Assembly (NCBI RefSeq): GCF_002111595.1
Contig: NZ_LUTN01000017.1
Location: 33,650 to 97,649 of the forward strand
DNA length: 64,000 bases
Origin: Lonsdalea britannica
GTDB taxonomy: Bacteria > Pseudomonadota > Gammaproteobacteria > Enterobacterales > Enterobacteriaceae
Direction of reading: 5' to 3'
Part shown: positions 1 through 12,623 of the stretch, piece by piece
Layout of the letters: each line of letters begins with the position of its first letter
How positions within the stretch are numbered: the stretch's first letter is position 1
The notes under the pieces: generated by a model
The model's input: only the letters and a program-made list of their open reading frames with translations
Database searches by the model: none
What the model was told of the DNA's origin: nothing
Position numbers and translations under genes: made by a program

Positions 1-245
1 AATATCAGCGCAGGCGGCAGAGCGATGCGCAAAGAAATGAAGCGCGGCAATTCCCGCCGCCATTGATGAAGCACCTCACAAAGTGAGTCTGGATCATGTA
101 GACTACCGGCGCGTAACGTATCGCCCGGCAACGGTAATTGCCACCAGTGGCGCAGTTGCCAGCCATCACGGCGACGTTGCACCGCCAGAGCGCGCACGAC
201 GCCATTTTGTATATCCAATCCAACCCGCCAGATGTGGTAAGCCAT
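1..245 (-). CDS. hofM: HofM/PilM-like DNA-utilisation protein, N-terminal part (runs off the window)
   Basis: An open frame starts at an ATG (243-245) and runs without a stop to the window edge, giving 81 residues. It begins MAYHIWRVGLDIQNG and contains QLRHWWQLPLPGD, which matches the start of E. coli HofM (recalled: MAFKIWQIGLHLQQQ and RWWRLPLEND). HofM is a PilM-like cytoplasmic protein of the hofMNOPQ cluster, linked to type IV pilus-type DNA uptake for nutrition. AAGGAG lies eight bases ahead of the ATG. It is divergent from mrcA, as in E. coli. The 3' end and the rest of the operon lie outside the window, so intactness cannot be judged. Confidence 0.85.
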   Translation of the reverse strand, partial: MAYHIWRVGLDIQNGVVRALAVQRRRDGWQLRHWWQLPLPGDTLRAGSLHDPDSLCEVLHQWRRELPRFISLRIALPPALI

Positions 246-359
246 GTTCGATCTCCTTATCGTCAGCTAAAAGAACGTGTTCTCATTGCTGGCTTACCTT
301 TATACTTAGCGCCCGATTGCTTATAAACTATTCAACCGCTACTGAATGGAAAATCTCAG

Positions 360-2918
360 GTGAAGCTCGTAAAGTATTTATTCATCCTTGCAGTAACTTG
401 CATTCTGCTGGGAGCCGCCTCGCTCTATGGCCTTTATCGCTATATTGAGCCCCAGTTACCCGATGTCGCGACGCTTAAAGACGTCCGTCTGCAAACCCCG
501 ATGCAAGTCTACAGCGCCGACGGCGAGCTCATCGCTCAGTTCGGCGAAAAACGCCGTATTCCGTTGCAACTGTCCCAGATCCCGCCCGAGCTGGTACATG
601 CTTTTATCGCTACGGAAGACAGCCGCTTCTACGAACATCACGGTATCGATCCCCAAGGCATCCTGCGTGCGGCGTCGATTGCGATGATGTCAGGCCATGC
701 GTCTCAGGGCGCGAGCACCATCACTCAGCAGCTGGCGCGTAACTTCTTCTTGAGCCCGGAGCGCACCCTGCTGCGTAAGGTGAAAGAGGTCTTTCTCGCC
801 ATCCGCATTGAGCAGATGATGACGAAGGATGAAATCCTCGAGCTGTATCTCAATAAGATCTATTTGGGGTATCGCGCGTACGGCGTCGGCTCGGCGGCGC
901 AGGTTTACTTTGGCCGTACGGTGGATCAGCTTACGCTGGGTGAAATGGCGATGATCGCCGGTCTGCCCAAAGCGCCATCGACCTTCAACCCGCTCTACTC
1001 ATATGACCGCGCGCTTGCCCGCCGCAACGTGGTGTTGTCGCGTATGCTGGATGAAAACTACATCACGCAAGCCCAATACGATCAGGCGCGAAGCGAGAAA
1101 TTGGAGGCCGACTACCATGCGCCTGAAATCGCTTTCTCCGCGCCATATATGGCGGAAATGGTGCGACAGGAAATGGTGAAACGTTATGGCGACGGCGCCT
1201 ATAACGACGGCTACAAGGTTTACACCACCATCACCCGGAAACTCCAGCAGGCTGCGGATGATGCCGTACGCAACAATGTGATCGACTACGATATGCGCCA
1301 CGGTTACCGCGGCGCGGACCAGGAGCTGTGGAAAGTCGGTATACCGGCCTGGCCCGAAAAGAAAATCATTGAAACGCTGAAGAAACTGCCGGTCTACGGG
1401 CCACTGCAGCCAGCGGTGGTCACGGCCTCTGCCGCCGATCAGGCCACCGCAATGCTCTCCTCTGGCGAAAAAGTCGTTCTGCCGCTGGAAAGCGTACGCT
1501 GGGCGCGCCCATTCAAAACTGACTATCTGCAAGGCGCCATACCGCGACGCGTGACCGATGTGCTGCAGGCGGGCCAGCAGATCTGGGTGCGTAAAGTCGA
1601 CAACGTCTGGTGGCTGGCTCAGGTGCCTGACGTCAATTCCGCGATGGTGTCTTTAGACCCAAATAACGGCGCGGTCCTGGCGTTGGTGGGGGGCTTCGAC
1701 TTCAACCAGAGCAAGTTCAACCGCGCCACTCAGGCTTTGCGCCAGATCGGGTCGAACATTAAACCGTTCCTCTACACGGCGGCGATGGATAAAGGGCTGA
1801 CGCTCGCCACCCTGCTGAACGACGCCCCGATTACCCGCTGGGATCCGGGTGCCGGTTCCGACTGGAGTCCGAAAAACTCCCCGCCGCAGTATGATGGCCC
1901 TATCCGACTTCGTCAGGGGCTGGGACAGTCCAAAAACGTTGTGATGGTACGCGCGATGCGCGCGATGGGCGTGGACTATGCGGCCGACTATCTGGAACGC
2001 TTCGGTTTCCCGCAGCAGAACATCGTGCATACCGAGTCGCTGGCGCTGGGTGCGGCTGCGTTTACGCCGTTGCAGATGGTTCGCGGTTATTCGGTGATGA
2101 CGAACGGCGGCTATTTGGTCGACCCGTATTTCATCAGCAAGATCGTTGATGATTTTGGTAATACGCTGTTTGCCGCCGCACCGAAAATCGTCTGCGATAG
2201 CTGCAATTTGCCGGTCATTTACGGTGAAACCCAACGGTCGGTCCAGCTCTCTCCAGACTCAATGGAAAATGTCGCCACGTCTCAGGAGCAACCGCAGCCG
2301 AACGCCGCGCCGCAGCCCGATCCAATTACGCCGCCGGAAGCAGCGCGACAGGCGAATCAGCCGTATGCGCCGCACGTCATCAGCACGCCGCTGGCTTTCC
2401 TAATCAAGGACGCCATGAACAGTAATGTCTTCGGCGAACCGGGCTGGATGGGCACCGGATGGCGCGCAGGAAAAGTGCTGCAACGCCATGACATCGGCGG
2501 AAAAACGGGGACAACCAACAATTCCAAGGATGCCTGGTTCTCCGGCTATGGACCGAATATTGTGACGTCCATCTGGATTGGCTTCGACGATCATCGTCGC
2601 GATCTGGGGCGCTCAACCCTTTCGGGTGCTATCCGCGATCAAGTTTCCGGTTACGAAGGGGGCGCCAAGAGCGCGCAACCGGCTTGGGATAGCTTCATGA
2701 AAGTCGCACTGAGCGGCGTACCGGAGCAAAAAATCTCCCCGCCGCCGGGCATTACCACTGTGACGATCGATCGCAGCACGGGCATGCTGTCCGACGGGGG
2801 CGGCAACAGCCGTCAGGAATACTTTATCGACGGGACGCAGCCGACAGAGCACGCGACCCATGATTCCGGTACGACGTTGTACGACGCCGGTAGCGGTCAA
2901 TCCGAGGAATTATTCTAA
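360..2918 (+). CDS. mrcA: Penicillin-binding protein 1A (bifunctional murein polymerase)
   Basis: This inner-membrane enzyme polymerises lipid II and cross-links the stem peptides. The 852-residue product is the usual length. One N-terminal membrane anchor (about residues 5-27) is followed by a GT51 glycosyltransferase domain with the ATEDSRFYEHHG motif and its catalytic Glu, then QGASTITQQLARN. The transpeptidase domain has the active serine at 465 in GSNIKPF, the SxN motif as SKN, and KTGTT. The start is GTG, as in E. coli mrcA, and no upstream ATG keeps the MKLVKYLFILAV start. It is divergent from hofM and convergent with nudE. It appears fully intact. Confidence 0.97.
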   Translation: MKLVKYLFILAVTCILLGAASLYGLYRYIEPQLPDVATLKDVRLQTPMQVYSADGELIAQFGEKRRIPLQLSQIPPELVHAFIATEDSRFYEHHGIDPQGILRAASIAMMSGHASQGASTITQQLARNFFLSPERTLLRKVKEVFLAIRIEQMMTKDEILELYLNKIYLGYRAYGVGSAAQVYFGRTVDQLTLGEMAMIAGLPKAPSTFNPLYSYDRALARRNVVLSRMLDENYITQAQYDQARSEKLEADYHAPEIAFSAPYMAEMVRQEMVKRYGDGAYNDGYKVYTTITRKLQQAADDAVRNNVIDYDMRHGYRGADQELWKVGIPAWPEKKIIETLKKLPVYGPLQPAVVTASAADQATAMLSSGEKVVLPLESVRWARPFKTDYLQGAIPRRVTDVLQAGQQIWVRKVDNVWWLAQVPDVNSAMVSLDPNNGAVLALVGGFDFNQSKFNRATQALRQIGSNIKPFLYTAAMDKGLTLATLLNDAPITRWDPGAGSDWSPKNSPPQYDGPIRLRQGLGQSKNVVMVRAMRAMGVDYAADYLERFGFPQQNIVHTESLALGAAAFTPLQMVRGYSVMTNGGYLVDPYFISKIVDDFGNTLFAAAPKIVCDSCNLPVIYGETQRSVQLSPDSMENVATSQEQPQPNAAPQPDPITPPEAARQANQPYAPHVISTPLAFLIKDAMNSNVFGEPGWMGTGWRAGKVLQRHDIGGKTGTTNNSKDAWFSGYGPNIVTSIWIGFDDHRRDLGRSTLSGAIRDQVSGYEGGAKSAQPAWDSFMKVALSGVPEQKISPPPGITTVTIDRSTGMLSDGGGNSRQEYFIDGTQPTEHATHDSGTTLYDAGSGQSEELF

Positions 2919-2925
2919 CTACGTA

Positions 2926-2960
2926 GCAGGCAGGTGCGCTGAACCCAGCGCGCCTGCTGC
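2926..2960. terminator. Hairpin between convergent mrcA and nudE
   Basis: AGGTGCGCTG (2932-2941) pairs with CAGCGCGCCT (2946-2955) around an AACC loop, with one G-U pair, and outer GCAGG/CCTGC bases can extend it. It follows the mrcA stop directly. There is no strong U tract on either strand, so it could be a weak bidirectional terminator or a 3'-end stabiliser. Confidence 0.45.
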
Positions 2961-2974
2961 CTATCGAAAGGGGG

Positions 2975-3538
2975 CTATTTCTGAGAGGACGGCGAGAAAA
3001 GGTGAGCGTGCGCCAGGAACAGCGCGCTGACATTACGAGCCTCGCGGAAATCTGGCTCCTGCAATAGCGACATCATCTGCGCCTGCGGCCAACGTACGGG
3101 GATCAACGGTTCCGGCTCATCGCCCTGTAAGCGCTGAGGATAGAGCCCACGGGCAATGACGATGTGCATTTGGCTGGAAAAATAGGACGGGGCCAGCGTC
3201 AACGTCGCCAGCCGTTCGAAGTGCTCCGCACCAAACCCGACTTCTTCCTTCAATTCACGGTCAGCCGCTTCAAATACCGTCTCTCCCGCATCGATCAGCC
3301 CTTTGGGAAAGCCCAGTTCATACTGTTCAATCCCCACCGCATATTCGCGGATCAGCAGCAAATCATCGCCAATCATCGGCACAATCATTACCGCTTCCCG
3401 GCCAGAAGGACGCATCCGCTCATACACGCGGCGCTCGCCATTACTGAACTCCAGATCCACCGATTCAACATTAAACAGACGTGAGCGGGCTACGGTTTCA
3501 ACCCCGAGAATTTTGGGTTTTTGCAGGTTATTATCCAT
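2975..3538 (-). CDS. nudE: NudE, ADP compounds hydrolase (Nudix family)
   Basis: NudE hydrolyses ADP-ribose, AP3A, AP2A and NADH into mononucleotides. The 187-residue product carries a complete Nudix box, GLIDAGETVFEAADRE followed by LKEEVGF, fitting the G-x5-E-x7-RE-U-x-EE-x-G-U pattern. The E. coli protein has 186 residues. It sits between mrcA and igaA on the opposite strand, as in E. coli. No defects are seen. Confidence 0.95.
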   Translation of the reverse strand: MDNNLQKPKILGVETVARSRLFNVESVDLEFSNGERRVYERMRPSGREAVMIVPMIGDDLLLIREYAVGIEQYELGFPKGLIDAGETVFEAADRELKEEVGFGAEHFERLATLTLAPSYFSSQMHIVIARGLYPQRLQGDEPEPLIPVRWPQAQMMSLLQEPDFREARNVSALFLAHAHLFSPSSQK

Positions 3539-3926
3539 AGAAGCCCCGGTTACAGAGGAAATTAGCTGTCGCTGACCGCACAGTAGGGAAAATACTGGTA
3601 CGCTTCACAGCATGTTCGGAACGGGCATTTTGCGGCAATAGCGTTGTTGCCTGCAACTTTACCATACCAAAGAAACAACATTGCAACACCTTGAACACAT
3701 AAGCTTTACTCATGTAAACCAGAGAGGCGCCTGGATGAAAAAAAAATAGGATTATCCTCATTTTTGTTCATGTCTGGCCTTGTTAGCATCCAAGGATAAA
3801 GACAAGAATGTATAAATTCAGTTAGCAAAGGCAGCCAGCAAAGCTAGATGGGATAACATAGCCTATATATCTTTGCTAGTATCCGAAAAAAACAGAGGAA
3901 ACCTGACGCTGTTGGATGGTAATGAT
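3539..3926. other. AT-rich intergenic region between divergent nudE and igaA
   Basis: This stretch of 388 bases separates the nudE and igaA starts and must hold both promoters. It is clearly richer in A and T than the flanks, including an A9 run near 3739-3747. The short open frames here resemble no protein I recognise. No RNA gene or repeat is evident. Confidence 0.4.
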
Positions 3927-6070
3927 ATGAGTACAATACTCATCATATTGTCTGTATTGTTAACCTGTCTGATTGCGGTAGGGGGTTTCATTGGCTATCG
4001 CATGTATCGTCGTTTTCTTTTTGCCAAACGCCTGCCCGTCGTCTCTGGACATCGCCAGCTGACCTCAACGGAACGCAAGGCTGTAGAACATTATTTGGTG
4101 TCGAAAGATGCTGACAATACGCTGCCGCTTACCGCGTCGGCGTCTTCCCCGCGTCTGACGCGTTCTCTGCTCAGCAACCGCGTTTACCCCATCACGCACA
4201 GCATTACCCGCTATGGGCTCAGCACTGACGCGCCAAATAAATGGCGATACTTCATTGATACGCAAGAAGTTCACCTTCCTCCCAGTTGGGAACAGTACAT
4301 CACGCAAAATAACGAGATCGAGCTGATCACCACCCGTTCTATGCCGCTGGTGATTTCTCTCAACGGACACTCGATCACGGAATACATCAACAACCACGAT
4401 TCCTCGAACAACCGCGAACTACCGATTGGCAACGCGTCGATCCTCCCGGAAGAAAACGAACATACCGAGCTACTTTCCGTGCGGAAAGAAACGCGGGAAG
4501 AGTACGCCACGCACCGTTCTCGCGGCCTGAAAGACGCCGCCGTGCTGTGTTGCGCCTTCTTACTGTTGGTCTTCAGCCTCAATAGCCCGCTGGCGGTACT
4601 GCCGTGGCTGGCGGGCACCGCCTGTCTGTTGGCCGCATGGGGCTGCTGGCAGCTATTTCGTTCACCCCGAGAAAAAGAGCTACAGGACGTCCACTGTCTG
4701 AACGGTACGCCGCAGTGTCTGGGGCTTTTTGGCGAATCGAACCAGAGCCGTCTGGGCAATATCTCCCTCGGCAATATCGATCTGATTTACCCCCCGCACT
4801 GGCAACCCTATATCGGCCACGATTTGGGGAAAAAGACCGATGTGGATATCTATCAAAACCGGCAGGTCGTGCGGCAGGGAAAATATCTGTCGCTGCACAA
4901 TGAAGTAAAAAACTTTCCCTTGCAGAAACGCGGCAAGAATCTGGTGCTGGCCTGCGGCGCGCTGTGCAGCGTGCTGCTGCTGTTGAGTTACGTGCCGCTC
5001 GATCTCCCGCTCAAGCTCAGCCTTGCCTGGATTAAAGGCGCGAACAACATCAAGGTCACACAGGTCGATGAACTGGAACGCATGCCGCTCCATGTCGGCG
5101 ATACATTGCAGGTGCACGGCACCGGCATGTGTTACGTCCCCCCCGTGATCATGGTCCCAATCCTCCCAGCACGTCGGCTTTCCAGCCCTTCGATTGCTCT
5201 GCCATCTACTGGAATAAAGCCGACCCGCTGCCGCTGCCTGAATCCGACATCATCGAAAAAACTATCGCCTTGCGCGCCACGGTTAACGACCAGCTGCATC
5301 CTTCAACGAATGGCGACGGGGCCAGCTCACCATTAGCCAGCGCGATCCAGAAGTCCGGCATGATTCTGCTGAACGACTTTTCCGACATCGTACTGAAAAC
5401 CGAAGACTTGTGCGCAAAGGAAGAGGATTGTACGCGTCTTAAAAACGCGCTGATTAACCTCGGCAACGTGAAAAGCTGGAATGTGCTGGTCAGGCGCGCC
5501 AGCTCCGGCGCGCTGAAAGGCACTAGCGTCATCCTGCGCCCCGTGAGTGCCGAAACATTGGATACGCTGGTCAACAACGCCACGGACTATTTTTATTTGC
5601 AGGAGCTTCGCAACGCCACCAATACGTTGAATAGCCCACCGCCAGCGGGTTTCCTTATCCGCAGCGATGAAGGCAACCAGTTCGTCACGCATCCAGAACC
5701 CATGACGTCGTTGCCGGAGTATCGACCGGCGGAACAGTGGCAGGAACTGCAACGTCTGTCCGCGATGTTGCTGCACACATCATTCGAAGCCAGCGGCGTC
5801 ATCACCGCCATTTCTTTGGATGCCAACGGCACTCGCCATATTTCGCTTCATAGCGAACCCGATGCGGTCACGCTGTGGCGTTACCTCGGCAGTTGCGTAC
5901 TGCTTCTGCTGTTTACGAGCGTGTTCATCATTAACGTCGCACAACTGGTCATGAAGCATCGTCGCAGCAAACAGCGCATCGCCGATATCCAACAGTACTA
6001 CGCCAAATATCTCGCGCCAGAAACCTCAGCGACGCCTGCATTACACGGCAGCGTTTCCCGTCCGTCATGA
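3927..6070 (+). pseudogene. igaA: IgaA (YrfF), Rcs phosphorelay repressor; frameshifted at a C7 run
   Basis: IgaA is an inner-membrane protein that restrains the Rcs stress phosphorelay through RcsD, and it is essential in E. coli and Salmonella while Rcs is active. The frame starts at ATG 3927 (MSTILIILSVLL), 18 codons inside the longest open frame, by alignment to E. coli. It keeps the family sequence through GTGMCYV and then shifts frame; the other frame continues with FQPFDCSAIYWNKADPLPLPES to the normal end. The break is at CCCCCCC (about 5138-5144), where one more C restores a single frame. Several membrane segments (N-terminal, about 4560-4650, 4935-5000, 5880-5945) are present. Either side of the break looks fully conserved, so a read error is the simplest explanation. 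Confidence 0.88.
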
Positions 6071-6161
6071 AATCCTTCGCCTTAAACCGGTATACTGACG
6101 GACAAATTCCCTCAGCCTGATGACCGCCTCCGGCGGCAATGGCCTCTTTGCCGGAGTGATA

Positions 6162-6848
6162 ATGATTTCCGAACTTGATTGGAATGAGATAGATACCGTG
6201 CTGTTGGACATGGACGGCACTTTGCTTGACCTCGCTTTCGACAGCTATTTCTGGCTGCAACTGGTGCCGCAAGCACTCAGCGAAAGGCGCAGCATCTCGC
6301 TGGAAGAAGCAAAATCGCAGATGGCGCACGAATACCAGTCCGTTCAGCATACGCTCAACTGGTACTGCTTCGACTACTGGAGCCAACAGCTGGATCTGGA
6401 TATACGTCAGATGACGCGGGACATCGCTTCACGCGCCCGGCTTCGGGACGATACCGCGCCTTTTCTCCGCGCATTGAGAGACAGTGGTCGCCATACGGTT
6501 TTGCTGACGAACGCCCATCCGCACAGCCTGTCGGTTAAAATTGAACGTACCGGGCTCGATCAGCACCTTGATTTATTGCTTTCCACCCATACTTATGGCT
6601 TTCCGAAAGAAGATCAGCGTTTATGGCAGGCGGTACAAGCTCAAATCGGATTCGACCCCGCGCGAACCTTGTTTGTGGATGACAGCGAACCCATTTTGGA
6701 CGCGGCTAAGACATTCGGGATCGGCTACTGTCTGGGCGTCAGCAACCCGGACTCCAGTCTGTCCGAGGAAAAAACGTTCCATCGTCATCCGGCGATCAAC
6801 GATTACCGGACGCTGATCCCCGCCTTCACAGGCGCCACCGGTTTTTGA
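6162..6848 (+). CDS. yrfG: GMP/IMP nucleotidase, HAD family (YrfG)
   Basis: YrfG dephosphorylates GMP and IMP. HAD motif I is DMDGTLLDL, motif II lies in LLTNAHPH, and motif III/IV is PKEDQRLW then FVDDSEPILDAA. HTLNWYCFDYWSQQL is typical of the family. I chose ATG 6162 (MISELDWNEID), preceded by GGAG five bases upstream; the longer frame from 6120 adds 14 residues without family support. The product has 228 residues. It lies between igaA and hslR as in E. coli, with ten bases to hslR. Confidence 0.93.
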   Translation: MISELDWNEIDTVLLDMDGTLLDLAFDSYFWLQLVPQALSERRSISLEEAKSQMAHEYQSVQHTLNWYCFDYWSQQLDLDIRQMTRDIASRARLRDDTAPFLRALRDSGRHTVLLTNAHPHSLSVKIERTGLDQHLDLLLSTHTYGFPKEDQRLWQAVQAQIGFDPARTLFVDDSEPILDAAKTFGIGYCLGVSNPDSSLSEEKTFHRHPAINDYRTLIPAFTGATGF

Positions 6849-6857
6849 GGAGCATAT

Positions 6858-7271
6858 ATGAGCAAAGCCAGCCAGCATGAAGACACCAGCGCTGTCCGGC
6901 TGGACAAGTGGCTGTGGGCGGCACGGATTTACAAAACCCGCGCCGTCGCCCGCGATATGGTCGAAGGCGGCAAAGTTCACTATAACGGTCAGCGCAGCAA
7001 GCCCAGCAAACTGGTCGAGCTGAATGCAGAACTCAAACTACGTCAGGGCAACGACGAACGCACCATCGTGATTCTGGAGATCTGCGCACAGCGCCGGTCC
7101 GCACCTCAGGCGCAGGCGATGTATCAGGAAACCGAGGTCAGTATCGAAAAACGGGAAAACATGGCGCAGGCAAGAAAAATGAACGCGCTGTCCATGCCCC
7201 ACCCCGACCGTCGCCCAGATAAAAAAGAGCGCCGGGATTTGATTAAATTTAAATACAGCGATGCGGAATAA
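6858..7271 (+). CDS. hslR: HslR, ribosome-associated heat shock protein Hsp15
   Basis: Hsp15 binds free 50S subunits that carry a nascent chain and helps recycle stalled subunits. The 137-residue product has an S4 RNA-binding domain ([16 protein letters not shown] through [12 protein letters not shown], about residues 14-50) and a basic helical tail with [23 protein letters not shown] precedes the ATG. It is followed 25 bases later by hslO, the usual hslRO pair, which is heat-shock controlled in E. coli. Confidence 0.95.
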   Translation: MSKASQHEDTSAVRLDKWLWAARIYKTRAVARDMVEGGKVHYNGQRSKPSKLVELNAELKLRQGNDERTIVILEICAQRRSAPQAQAMYQETEVSIEKRENMAQARKMNALSMPHPDRRPDKKERRDLIKFKYSDAE

Positions 7272-7296
7272 TCCGCCGTCGCCGCGAGAAAATATT

Positions 7297-8168
7297 ATGT
7301 CCACACACGATCAATTACACCGTTACCTGTTCGAAAGCCACGCTGTCCGTGGTGAACTGGTTACGGTCAGCGACACGCTCCAGCAGGTCCTGGAGAACCA
7401 CGACTACCCGGCTCCCGTGCAAACGCTGCTCGGCGAACTACTGGTCGCCACCAGCCTGCTGACCGCGACGCTGAAATTCAACGGCGACATCACGGTTCAG
7501 CTACAGGGCGATGGTCCGCTGAAGCTGGCCGTCATCAATGGCAACAACGCTCAACAGATGCGCGGAGTGGCTCGCCTGCAGGGAGATATCGCGCCTGAAA
7601 GTTCGCTGCACGATATGATCGGCAACGGCTATCTGGTGATCACCATCACCCCGACCGAAGGCGAGCGCTATCAGGCGTTGTCGGGCTTGAAGGCGATACG
7701 CTGGCAGCCTGCCTGGAAAACTACTTCCTGCAGTCAGAACAGCTGCCGACGCGCCTGTTTATCCGCACTGGCGAGCACGACGGTAAACCGTGCGCCGCCG
7801 GTATGCTGCTACAGGTGCTGCCGGCTCAGGAAGGCAGCCGCGACGACTTCGACCATCTATCTCAGTTGACGACGACGGTAAAAGGCGAAGAGCTGTTCTC
7901 TCTGCCCGCGAATGAGGTGCTGTACCGCCTGTATCATCAGGAAGAGGTGACGGTATACGAGCCGCAGCCGGTCAGCTTCCATTGCCACTGCTCACGCGAG
8001 CGCTGTGAGAATGCTTTGCTGACGCTGTCGGAAAGCGAAGTCGACGATATTCTGGCGCAGGACGGCAACATCGACATGCATTGCGATTACTGCGGAAGCC
8101 ATTACCTCTTCAACGCGGCCGACATCGACGAGATTCGCCAGTCTGCCTCGCGCACTAACCTGCACTAA
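7297..8168 (+). pseudogene. hslO: HslO, redox-regulated chaperone Hsp33; single-base frameshift
   Basis: Hsp33 is a cytosolic holdase activated by oxidative unfolding. ATG 7297 begins [22 protein letters not shown]. The frame follows the family to YQALSGL and then shifts; the continuation [21 protein letters not shown] is in another frame and runs to 8168. Adding one G at 7689-7690 (TTGAAGG to TTGGAAGG) rejoins the two. The C-terminal zinc centre is intact as CHCSRERC, then about 30 residues, then CDYC. Because both halves are fully conserved, this is more likely a consensus error than a dead gene. Confidence 0.9.
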
Positions 8169-8180
8169 TCCCACCGTTTC

Positions 8181-8209
8181 AAAGGGCGCCTGACGCGCCC
8201 TTTCTTTTC
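8181..8209 (+). terminator. Rho-independent terminator after hslO
   Basis: AAAGGGCGC (8181-8189), loop CTGAC, and GCGCCCTTT (8195-8203) form a perfect 9-bp stem, followed by CTTTTC. It begins 12 bases after the hslO stop. Confidence 0.85.
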
Positions 8210-8213
8210 AATC

Positions 8214-8229
8214 TGTGCTCAGTATCACA
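8214..8229. promoter_or_regulatory. CRP-like site upstream of pckA
   Basis: TGTGC-TCAGTA-TCACA matches the CRP consensus TGTGA-N6-TCACA at nine of ten positions. It lies about 140 bases upstream of the pckA start. pckA is under catabolite control in E. coli, which fits, but the promoter itself is not mapped here. Confidence 0.6.
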
Positions 8230-8367
8230 TTTTCATTACTTTTGCGTCACAGGAATAAGCAAAGTTATTAAAGAATTTATTTAATTTTATGATAGTTCTC
8301 GTAGTTAAAATAAGCTCTGGCCCTACACTATTAGGCAGTAGGACAATACCCATTGAGGAGTAGCCAC

Positions 8368-9987
8368 ATGGAGATTAACGGCCAGATGTCACAAGCGCTT
8401 TCCGCTTACGGCATTCACGATATCCGCGAACACGTCTATAACCCGAGCTACGATTTACTGTTTGAAGAAGAAACATCCCCTACATTAGAAGGTTATGAAC
8501 GCGGCATCGAAACTGAGCTAGGTGCGGTCGCCGTCAACACCGGTATTTTCACCGGTCGTTCTCCGAAAGATAAATATATCGTCCGTGATGACATGACCCG
8601 CGATACCGTCTGGTGGGCCGATCAAGGCACCGGCAAGAATGACAACCATCCGCTCAGTCAGGACGTCTGGCTGCAGTTGAAACAACTGGTCGGCGAACAA
8701 CTCTCCGGGAAACGCCTTTTTGTCGTCGATGCCTACTGCGGCGCTAACCCCGACAGCCGACTGAAGGTCCGTTTCATTACCGAAGTCGCCTGGCAGGCGC
8801 ACTTCGTGAAAAACATGTTTATCCGTCCCAGCGAAGAAGAGCTGCGCGACTTCGTCCCCGATTTCACCGTGCTGAACGGCGCCAAGTGCACCAATCCGCA
8901 CTGGCAGGAACAAGGGCTGAACTCGGAGAACTTCGTCGCCTTTAACCTCACCGAAGGCATCCAGCTGATCGGCGGAACATGGTACGGCGGCGAAATGAAG
9001 AAGGGGCTGTTCGCTATCATGAACTACCTGCTGCCGCTGAAAGGCATCGCCTCCATGCACTGCTCCGCCAACGTCGGCGAAGCGGGCGACGTGGCGGTCT
9101 TTTTCGGCCTCTCCGGTACGGGTAAAACCACGCTATCCACCGATCCAAACCGCCAGCTGATCGGCGATGACGAACACGGCTGGGACGACGACGGCGTCTT
9201 CAACTTCGAAGGCGGCTGCTACGCCAAAACCATCAGGCTCTCGCAGGAAGCCGAACCGGATATCTACGGCGCGATTAAACGCGACGCGCTGCTGGAAAAC
9301 GTGACCGTGCGCGCAGACGGCAGCATCGACTTCGATGATGGGTCGAAAACCGAAAACACCCGGGTGTCCTACCCGATCGATCACATTGTGAATATCGTTA
9401 AACCGGTTTCCAAAGCGGGTCATGCCACCAAGGTGATTTTCCTGACGGCTGACGCGTTCGGCGTGCTGCCGCCGGTGTCTCGCCTGACGTCCGATCAGAC
9501 GCAATACCACTTCCTGTCCGGCTTCACCGCCAAACTGGCTGGAACAGAGCGCGGCATTACAGAGCCGACGCCGACATTCTCCGCCTGCTTCGGCGCCGCC
9601 TTCCTCACGCTGCATCCCACGCAGTATGCCGAAGTGCTGGTGAAACGGATGCAGGCCTCCGGCGCACAGGCTTATCTGGTGAATACCGGTTGGAACGGCA
9701 CGGGCAAACGCATTTCCATCAAGGATACGCGGGGTATCATCGCCGCCATTCTGAATGGCAGTATCGAAGAGGCGGAAACGAAAACGTTGCCTATCTTCAA
9801 CCTGTCTATCCCAACCGCGCTCGCCGGTGTGGACCCGTCGATTCTGGATCCGCGCGACACCTATGACAGCGCCACTCAGTGGGAAGCGAATGCCCAGGAT
9901 CTGGCCCAACGCTTTATCGCCAACTTCGACAAATACACCGATACCCCGGCGGGTGCCGCGTTGGTCGCCGCCGGTCCGAAGATCTGA
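8368..9987 (+). CDS. pckA: Phosphoenolpyruvate carboxykinase (ATP)
   Basis: PckA converts oxaloacetate plus ATP into phosphoenolpyruvate, CO2 and ADP, the first step of gluconeogenesis. The 539-residue product matches the family length. The kinase P-loop GLSGTGKTT starts at about residue 247, with GDDEHGWDD just after and [11 protein letters not shown] near the C terminus. I chose ATG 8368 ([15 protein letters not shown]) because GAGGAG lies seven bases ahead; the upstream frame to 8353 would place that site inside the gene. It is monocistronic, between the hslO terminator and its own terminator. Confidence 0.97.
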   Translation: MEINGQMSQALSAYGIHDIREHVYNPSYDLLFEEETSPTLEGYERGIETELGAVAVNTGIFTGRSPKDKYIVRDDMTRDTVWWADQGTGKNDNHPLSQDVWLQLKQLVGEQLSGKRLFVVDAYCGANPDSRLKVRFITEVAWQAHFVKNMFIRPSEEELRDFVPDFTVLNGAKCTNPHWQEQGLNSENFVAFNLTEGIQLIGGTWYGGEMKKGLFAIMNYLLPLKGIASMHCSANVGEAGDVAVFFGLSGTGKTTLSTDPNRQLIGDDEHGWDDDGVFNFEGGCYAKTIRLSQEAEPDIYGAIKRDALLENVTVRADGSIDFDDGSKTENTRVSYPIDHIVNIVKPVSKAGHATKVIFLTADAFGVLPPVSRLTSDQTQYHFLSGFTAKLAGTERGITEPTPTFSACFGAAFLTLHPTQYAEVLVKRMQASGAQAYLVNTGWNGTGKRISIKDTRGIIAAILNGSIEEAETKTLPIFNLSIPTALAGVDPSILDPRDTYDSATQWEANAQDLAQRFIANFDKYTDTPAGAALVAAGPKI

Positions 9988-10010
9988 TACGTCATAAGCT
10001 AAACCATCAC

Positions 10011-10039
10011 AAATGCCTGCAACCGCAGGCATTTTTTTT
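10011..10039 (+). terminator. Rho-independent terminator after pckA
   Basis: AATGCCTGC pairs with GCAGGCATT around an AACC loop, and a run of eight or nine T follows. It starts about 24 bases after the pckA stop. Confidence 0.92.
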
Positions 10040-10241
10040 ACCCAACAGACGGCGGCGGAACGTCGAGTATCCCCCGTACCCGACGTAGGCCAGCTACGCG
10101 ATGGTGTGGCATCTCCGGAAGGGGGTTTGCAAAAGAAAAGCAGATGCAAGGAGATAACGCCGTTCCCAAGCTCAAGAACGCCCTAACGATAATGAAAGGA
10201 TAAGCCGGGAAACGAGCCTAACGAAGCGAAATACGCTTGAG

Positions 10242-10269
10242 GTATCGCCGGTCGGGAAACCGGCGATAC
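10242..10269. other. Perfect 11-bp hairpin just past the envZ stop
   Basis: GTATCGCCGGT (10242-10252) is repeated inverted as ACCGGCGATAC (10259-10269) around a six-base loop. It lies 20 bases past the envZ stop. Neither side has a T run, so it could be a 3'-end stabiliser or a factor-assisted terminator for ompR-envZ. The rest of 10040-10288 holds no recognisable gene. Confidence 0.5.
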
Positions 10270-10288
10270 AGGGGGAAAAACCTGCACT

Positions 10289-12375
<2,087 letters not shown>

Positions 12376-12623
12376 TTTATTCTCCAAAGACGGGATGAAC
12401 GCCTATGTTGATATTGTTCAAAACTTGTTAAACACTGGACAATCTTTTCTGGTATATATTCTAATCATAATTGTTACAAACCATATAAAAATACGTTGTA
12501 ATCAAACATTTCCTTTGTCCATATTCGAAGATAATGACATATAGACAATATTAATTCCGTTATCGTTGATAGACGATTCGTCGTAACACCAGATTTAATA
12601 ACATAGATTTTTAACCGAGACGT

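Noticed and set aside
9133..10149. 338-codon open frame on the minus strand
   Set aside because: It is antisense to pckA and runs across the pckA terminator.
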